From assembly GCA_009693225.1 (NCBI GenBank), contig SHXP01000075.1, positions 1 to 9,333 of the forward strand: a stretch of DNA of 9,333 nt. Direction: 5' to 3'. A model generated the notes under the pieces. It had not been told where the DNA came from and did no database searches. It saw nothing but the letters and a program-made list of their open reading frames with translations. The translations under genes were made by a program, and so were the position numbers. Source of the DNA: Limnohabitans sp. GTDB taxonomy: Bacteria > Pseudomonadota > Gammaproteobacteria > Burkholderiales > Burkholderiaceae_C. This document shows, one piece after another, positions 5,361 to 9,333 of this stretch; the stretch's first letter is position 1; every line of letters begins with the position of its first letter.

Positions 5361-6560
5361 ATGAACCATTCCAACCTGTCACGACGCCAACTGCTGCATG
5401 CGCTCAGCGCCATGAGCCTGAGCACCGCCCTGCCCCTGAACGCCCGCGCCAAACCCGCTGATGACAACCGCATCCTGGTGGTGGTCGAACTCACCGGCGC
5501 CAACGACGGTTTCAACACCCTGGTGCCTTACGGCGACGACAACTACTACAAACTGCGGCCTAACCTGGGCATACGCGCCAACAAGCTGCGCAAGATTGAC
5601 GATATGCACGGCTTCAGCCCCGGCATGGCAGGATTTGAGCGTTTGTACAAAAACGGCCAGATGGCGGTGGTGCACGGCTGCGGCTACGACAACCCTTCAT
5701 ACTCGCATTTCACCTCGGCGGCCTACTGGCACACCGGTGCGCCTAACGGCGGCGAGCCCTACGGATGGCTGGGCCGGCTGGCCGACGCCATCGACCCGCA
5801 ACTGACGCCGAATTTCCTGATCAACATCGACGAACGCCAGTCGCTGGCGGTGCGCGCCGCGCGCCACGTGCCGGTGGTGTTTGACGACCCCGAGCGCTTC
5901 GGCCGCAAAGGTCTGTACCAAAGCCGCGCCTTGCTGGACAAAGGCACAGGCGACACGGCAGACAGCGGCAACGCCTCTGAGCAGTTTCTGGAAGACGTCG
6001 CGCAAAGCGCGCGCCAGGCCTCGGTGCAAGTGCGCCAGTCCTGGAACAACTACAAAACGCCCATCGATTACGGCATTTTGTCCATGGACCTGCCCAAGGT
6101 CGCGGCCATGATCCACGCGCGTCTGCCCAGCCGCATCTACCACACCGCTTACCGGCACAACGCGTTTGACACGCATGTACACCAGGGCGAATTGCACCAG
6201 CGACTGCTGACCTATGTGTCCGACGGCATCGCCGGTTTCATGCAGGACTTGAAGCGCATAGGCCGCGACAAAGACGTGACGCTGATGGTGTATTCCGAGT
6301 TCGGGCGCCGCCCCGCCGAGAACACCAGTCTGGGCACCGACCACGGCACCGCCAACCATGTGTACCTGATCGGCCAGCCGGTCAAGGGCGGGCATTACGG
6401 CCAGGCGCCCGACTTCACCCGCTTGAACGCCGAAGGCAATGTCTACCCCACCGTCGACTTCCGGCGGGTGTACGCCACCGTCATGCAGCAATGGATGGGG
6501 GCGGACAGCGCCGCGTTGCTGAATGGCAAGTTTGAAACGCTGCCGGTGTTTTCTTCCTGA
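5361..6560 (+). CDS. Exported DUF1501 family protein with Tat-type signal
   Basis: A 399-residue DUF1501 protein. The N-terminus carries SRRQLL (7-12) followed by a moderately hydrophobic stretch and a LNARA cleavage region near residue 30, which fits a twin-arginine signal and implies folding before export. Conserved segments are VVVELTGANDGFNTLVPY (40-57), HGCGYDNPSYSHFTSAAYWHTG (105-126), FDTHVHQGELHQRLL (269-283), SEFGRR (312-317) and TDHGTANH (326-333). The Asp/His-rich motifs recall the alkaline phosphatase/sulfatase superfamily, with which I recall DUF1501 being grouped, so a metal-dependent hydrolase is a reasonable guess; no substrate is known. The ATG lies 3 bp after the DUF1800 stop, so the two are surely co-transcribed and probably translationally coupled. 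The gene ends just before a terminator shared with the convergent aminotransferase operon. Confidence 0.88.
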   Translation: MNHSNLSRRQLLHALSAMSLSTALPLNARAKPADDNRILVVVELTGANDGFNTLVPYGDDNYYKLRPNLGIRANKLRKIDDMHGFSPGMAGFERLYKNGQMAVVHGCGYDNPSYSHFTSAAYWHTGAPNGGEPYGWLGRLADAIDPQLTPNFLINIDERQSLAVRAARHVPVVFDDPERFGRKGLYQSRALLDKGTGDTADSGNASEQFLEDVAQSARQASVQVRQSWNNYKTPIDYGILSMDLPKVAAMIHARLPSRIYHTAYRHNAFDTHVHQGELHQRLLTYVSDGIAGFMQDLKRIGRDKDVTLMVYSEFGRRPAENTSLGTDHGTANHVYLIGQPVKGGHYGQAPDFTRLNAEGNVYPTVDFRRVYATVMQQWMGADSAALLNGKFETLPVFSS

Positions 6561-6598
6561 AGCCCCCCACCCAGTGACCCGCAAGCGCTGCACTAGAC

Positions 6599-6630
6599 AA
6601 AAAAACCCGCCAGTGTGACCCGGCGGGTTT
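6599..6630 (-). terminator. Rho-independent terminator between convergent genes
   Basis: AAACCCGCC (6603-6611) pairs with GGCGGGTTT (6622-6630), a 9-bp stem with a 10-base loop. On the minus strand the stem is followed by seven T residues (complement of 6599-6605), so it mainly ends the aminotransferase transcript. The same stem can serve the plus-strand DUF1501 transcript, though with only three T residues. Confidence 0.85.
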
Positions 6631-6649
6631 CAGTCAAAGCCAGAAAAAC

Positions 6650-7852
6650 TTACTTGCTGTTCTTTTGGATGAAATCCGCCATGCGTTGCAAACCGACCTT
6701 TATGGCATCGTCAGACGCGGCGTAGCTGAAACGTATGTGCTGGCCGTCGCCTTCGACGCGCGGACCGAAGTGAATATCCGCCAGCACCGCCACACCGGCT
6801 TCTAGCAGCAGCCGCTTGCGGAAGACTTCCGAATCCGCGCAACCGGTCAGGCGGCAGGCCTCGGTCACGTTCGGCCAGGCGTAAAACGCGCCGCCCTGGG
6901 TTTTGCAGGTCACGCCCGGCAGTTGGTTCAGCAAACCGACGATCAGGTTGCGGCGGCTGAGGAACACATCGCGCATGTGGTTGGCGGCGTCCTGCGGCCC
7001 GTTCAAAGCTTCCACCCCTGCCCATTGCGTGATGTGCGAGGCGCAGGACTCGGTGTTGGTGATCCAAGTGGTGAAATACGGTGCCAACTTTTTGTTGGCG
7101 CAAAAGCCCAGGCGCCAGCCGGTCATGGCCCAGGTTTTGGAGCAGCCGTCGGAAAGGATGGTGCGCTCCTGCATGCCGGGCAAAGAGGCGATGGAATTGA
7201 ACTCGCCGTCATACACCAGCTGGCCGTAGATTTCATCGGCGAACACCCAGATTTGAGGGTGCTTGTGTAGTATGTCGGCGATAGCCTGCAAATCGGCTTT
7301 GGTGAGAATGCCGCCTGTCGGGTTTTGCGGTGAGTTCAGGATCAGCAACTTGGTGCGCGGCGTGATCTTGGCGGCCAGCTCCTGCGGGTCGAAGCTGAAG
7401 TTGCGGTCTTCGCGCAAATAAATCGGCACGCCGACGGCGCCGTTGGCTTTGATCTGCGATTCGTAAATCGGGAAACCCGGCACCGGGTAAATCACCTCGT
7501 CGCCGGCGCCGAAATCGGTTACTGACTGAATGGTGTAGCCGATGAACGGCTTGGCACCTGCGCCGACCACCACGTCGTCGGCGTCCACATGTATGCCCCG
7601 GGTGCGCGCAAAGTAAGCCGCTGCCGCCTGACGCAACTCCAGGATACCGGCCGAGGGCGTGTAACCGTGCTTGCCCTGGGTGATGGCCTTGATACCGGCT
7701 TGCTGAATATGCTCAGGCGTGGGGAAGTCGGGCTGGCCGATGCAAAAGGAAATGATGTCATGACCTTCCCGGATCAGCTTGTTCACCTCAGCCAGCACCA
7801 CGAAAGCGTTTTCGGTGCCCAGACCCAAAGCGCGTTGACTCAGTTGCGTCAT
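6650..7852 (-). CDS. PLP-dependent class I/II aminotransferase
   Basis: A 400-residue fold-type I aminotransferase. Key features are the YTPSAGILELR segment (64-74), NSPQNPTGG (173-181) with Asn177 contacting the cofactor ring, FADEIYGQLVY (204-214) with Asp206 and Tyr209, SDGCSKTWAMTGWRLGF (234-250) with Schiff-base Lys239, and IRFSYA (373-378) whose Arg374 binds the substrate carboxylate. The sequence belongs to the aspartate/alanine aminotransferase-like group. The amino donor and product cannot be fixed from sequence, so no symbol is given. It is translated from an ATG 3 bp after the DUF1330 stop, with AAGGGG about 7 bases upstream, so the two form an operon ending at the terminator at 6599-6630. 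All catalytic residues are present. Confidence 0.9.
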   Translation of the reverse strand: MTQLSQRALGLGTENAFVVLAEVNKLIREGHDIISFCIGQPDFPTPEHIQQAGIKAITQGKHGYTPSAGILELRQAAAAYFARTRGIHVDADDVVVGAGAKPFIGYTIQSVTDFGAGDEVIYPVPGFPIYESQIKANGAVGVPIYLREDRNFSFDPQELAAKITPRTKLLILNSPQNPTGGILTKADLQAIADILHKHPQIWVFADEIYGQLVYDGEFNSIASLPGMQERTILSDGCSKTWAMTGWRLGFCANKKLAPYFTTWITNTESCASHITQWAGVEALNGPQDAANHMRDVFLSRRNLIVGLLNQLPGVTCKTQGGAFYAWPNVTEACRLTGCADSEVFRKRLLLEAGVAVLADIHFGPRVEGDGQHIRFSYAASDDAIKVGLQRMADFIQKNSK

Positions 7853-7855
7853 GGC

Positions 7856-8149
7856 TTAAACCCCTTCGATGATGCGAATGTCGCGCACTACGGCGTTATT
7901 GCCCAGCGCTCTCATCGCCTCCTGGTAACCGGGGCTGTCGTAAGCGGCCAGCGCGGCTTGCAGACTGTCAAACTGAATCAGCACGGTGCGCTGCATCTTG
8001 CCGCTTTCCTTGGCGGCGGCGGGCATGCCGCGCGCCAGAAACGTGCCGCCGGCGCCGGTCAAGGAAGGCAGCGCCAATTTGGCGTAGGCTGCCAGCGCGT
8101 CCTGGTCGTGGATCTCGTGGTAGGCGCTGATGAGGTAGGCCTTGGGCAT
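7856..8149 (-). CDS. DUF1330 family protein
   Basis: A 97-residue cytoplasmic protein of the DUF1330 family, which adopts a small ferredoxin-like (dimeric alpha+beta barrel type) fold. Seen features are the AYLISAYHEIHDQDALAAYAK beginning, a central glycine-rich strand (GGTFLARG), the VLIQFDSLQAALAAYDSPGYQEAMRAL segment typical of the family, and an RDIRIIEGV end. The function is unknown, and family members often sit beside metabolic enzymes. It has the clearest ribosome binding site in the window and is the first gene of a two-gene unit with the aminotransferase, 3 bp upstream of it. A terminator separates it from the hydrolase gene further upstream, so it must have its own promoter in the short gap at 8161-8197. 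I could not pick out convincing -35/-10 boxes there. Confidence 0.85.
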   Translation of the reverse strand: MPKAYLISAYHEIHDQDALAAYAKLALPSLTGAGGTFLARGMPAAAKESGKMQRTVLIQFDSLQAALAAYDSPGYQEAMRALGNNAVVRDIRIIEGV

Positions 8150-8154
8150 GGTGT

Positions 8155-8160
8155 TCTCCT
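8155..8160 (-). promoter_or_regulatory. Strong Shine-Dalgarno of the DUF1330 gene
   Basis: AGGAGA on the minus strand with a 5-base spacer (ACACC) to the ATG at 8149. It confirms that start. Confidence 0.75.
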
Positions 8161-8197
8161 GAGTTATTTTTTGACAAAGCCTGAGTGTAGACGCGCT

Positions 8198-8224
8198 AAA
8201 AAAAGCCGGGCCCGCAGGCCCGGC
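8198..8224 (-). terminator. Rho-independent terminator of the serine hydrolase gene
   Basis: GCCGGGCC (8205-8212) pairs perfectly with GGCCCGGC (8217-8224) around a CGCA loop. On the minus strand seven T residues follow (complement of 8198-8204). It lies 20 bp after the stop of the beta-lactamase-family gene. Confidence 0.88.
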
Positions 8225-8244
8225 TCAGGCAGTCAAAGGCGCGA

Positions 8245-9333
8245 CTATGCCAGCGACTGGTAGACCGCGGTCTCGAAGTCATAGAACAAGGGCAGTGCCT
8301 TGACATCGGCAAACGGCAGGATTTGCGTGGCAAACACGCCACCCACGCCTTTGCTGCGGTCTATCCAGTAGTAGCTGTTGGCCAGACCGGCCCAGGCCAG
8401 ACTGCCCTTGGAGCAGCCGGTCGGAGCTTTCTCTTCGTTGGTCATGAATGACAGGCCCCAGCCCTTGGGCATGCCGGGGAAGAACTCGGCGTCGTTGGAA
8501 GCGCCCTGCCCGGCCGGTTTGAGCATGGTCACGCGAATCTTGCCCATGGCGTTTCTGAACATCAGCTCGACCGTGGACTTTTTGAGCACACGGTTGCCGT
8601 TGCCCTTGCCGTCATTCAGAATCATTTGCACGAATTTCAGGTAGTCGCCGACGGTGGAGTACATGCCGCCGCCCATCTCGAACTCGGGCTCCTGCGGGAT
8701 TTCAAAGTCGATGGGCACCAGTCCATCCGGTGTGTGGGCGTGCATACGCGACAGGCGCTCGCGCATGTCGGTGCTGATCTTGAACGCCGAGTTGTTCATG
8801 CCCAGCGGCGCCAGCAGGTTGTCTTGCAGGTACTGGCCCAGCTTCTGGCCGGTGACTGCCTCGACCATCTTGCCGGCAAAGTCGATGCCGGTGCCGTACT
8901 CCCAACGCTCACCCGGATCGAACACCATGGGCGTGGTCAGCGCGGCGTTCTGGCAGGAAATGATGCCGGGGATGTTTTTCACCTTCATGTACTGGCCGAT
9001 TTGCGGATTCCAGATGTCATAGGAAAAGCCCGAGGTGTGGGTCAGCAAGTGGCGCAGCGTGACCTGGCGCTTGGGCGGCCGGGTAATGGGCTCGCCATTG
9101 CTGTCAAAGCCTGTCAGCACCTTGGATTCCTTGAGCTGCGGCAGGATTTTGGCGGCCGGGGTGTCCAGGTGCAGCTTGCCGCGCTCGACCTGCTGCATGG
9201 CGGCCGCGCCGGTCAAGGCCTTGGTCATGGACGCGATCCAGACGATGGTGTCGGGCGTCATCGGGTTGTCTGCCCCCATTTGCCGCGTGCCGAAACCGCC
9301 TTCATAAATGGTGCCGCTGCGGCTGGTGGCCAT
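8245..9333 (-). CDS. Serine hydrolase of the beta-lactamase (class C/esterase) family, 5' end outside window
   Basis: At least 362 residues of a beta-lactamase-fold serine hydrolase, in the branch that includes EstB-like esterases and penicillin-binding-protein-like enzymes. The nucleophile motif SMTK is at residues 35-38 (Ser35, Lys38). Other marks are LRHLLTHTSGF (93-103), the YGTG loop with Tyr146 as the likely general base, and GGGMYSTVGDY (221-231). WAG at 314-316 (SLAWAGLANSYYWID) takes the place of the KTG/HxG third motif, a substitution I associate with the esterase branch. The ATG at the extreme right edge is probably internal: the family normally has more sequence before the strand ending in GGFG. 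No signal peptide can therefore be assessed. Esterase or peptidase activity is more likely than antibiotic resistance. A terminator follows the stop. Confidence 0.85.
   Translation of the reverse strand: MATSRSGTIYEGGFGTRQMGADNPMTPDTIVWIASMTKALTGAAAMQQVERGKLHLDTPAAKILPQLKESKVLTGFDSNGEPITRPPKRQVTLRHLLTHTSGFSYDIWNPQIGQYMKVKNIPGIISCQNAALTTPMVFDPGERWEYGTGIDFAGKMVEAVTGQKLGQYLQDNLLAPLGMNNSAFKISTDMRERLSRMHAHTPDGLVPIDFEIPQEPEFEMGGGMYSTVGDYLKFVQMILNDGKGNGNRVLKKSTVELMFRNAMGKIRVTMLKPAGQGASNDAEFFPGMPKGWGLSFMTNEEKAPTGCSKGSLAWAGLANSYYWIDRSKGVGGVFATQILPFADVKALPLFYDFETAVYQSLA

Noticed and set aside
5697..6593. Long minus-strand frame of about 298 codons opposite DUF1501.
   Set aside because: Low-complexity antisense composition (Val/His/Gly/Arg), with no motif; it shadows a well-supported gene.
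7589..8263. Plus-strand frame spanning the DUF1330 gene, part of the aminotransferase and a terminator.
   Set aside because: It crosses two genes and a terminator hairpin on the other strand, and its composition is that of an antisense shadow.
1..9333. Search for CRISPR repeats, tRNA/rRNA genes, riboswitches, toxin-antitoxin or phage defence modules.
   Set aside because: No regularly spaced repeats, cloverleaf sequences or recognisable defence genes were seen by eye on either strand.

Overview
The window looks like a chromosomal segment of a betaproteobacterium, most plausibly a Burkholderiales/Comamonadaceae-type organism. This rests on moderately high G+C, GC-rich third codon positions and the overall family content (Adhesin_E, DUF1800/DUF1501, DUF1330, an MDR dehydrogenase). 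One gene is a clear match to BchC, a bacteriochlorophyll a biosynthesis enzyme, so the genome probably belongs to, or descends from, an anoxygenic phototroph. No species can be named from the sequence alone.

Left part (1-1753), a disturbed region. The left edge cuts into an IS30-family insertion sequence. The first 24 codons of its transposase read leftward off the window, and its terminal inverted repeat lies at about 149-174. Only about 25 bp past that end starts a small secreted Adhesin_E-type protein (199-570), followed by a rho-independent terminator. Next is a full-length polyphosphate kinase 2 (PPK2) reading frame broken by three in-frame stops (TAG, TGA, TAA) without any frameshift, hence a pseudogene. 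A 43-residue single-span membrane protein lies tail to tail with it on the minus strand.

Minus-strand cluster (1622-3487). In transcription order: a DUF423 membrane protein, bchC, a small cupin, and the 43-aa membrane protein. The last two overlap as TGATG. bchC has none of its usual partners (bchXYZ, crt, puf) beside it. The cupin lacks a normal start codon where conservation predicts one.

Plus-strand pair (3513-6560). A Sec-exported DUF1800 protein and a Tat-type exported DUF1501 protein are separated by 3 bp and form a two-gene exported module of unknown biochemical role. Its start lies 25 bp from the divergent DUF423 start.

Right part (6599-9333), all minus strand. A serine beta-lactamase/esterase-family hydrolase runs in from the right edge and ends in its own terminator. 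It is followed by a DUF1330-aminotransferase two-gene operon that ends in a strong terminator shared convergently with the DUF1501 gene.

There is no CRISPR array, tRNA, rRNA or phage module. The main points of interest are the orphan bchC, the IS30 end next to the adhesin-like gene, the PPK2 pseudogene, the cupin start problem, the small membrane protein, and the DUF1800/DUF1501 exported pair.
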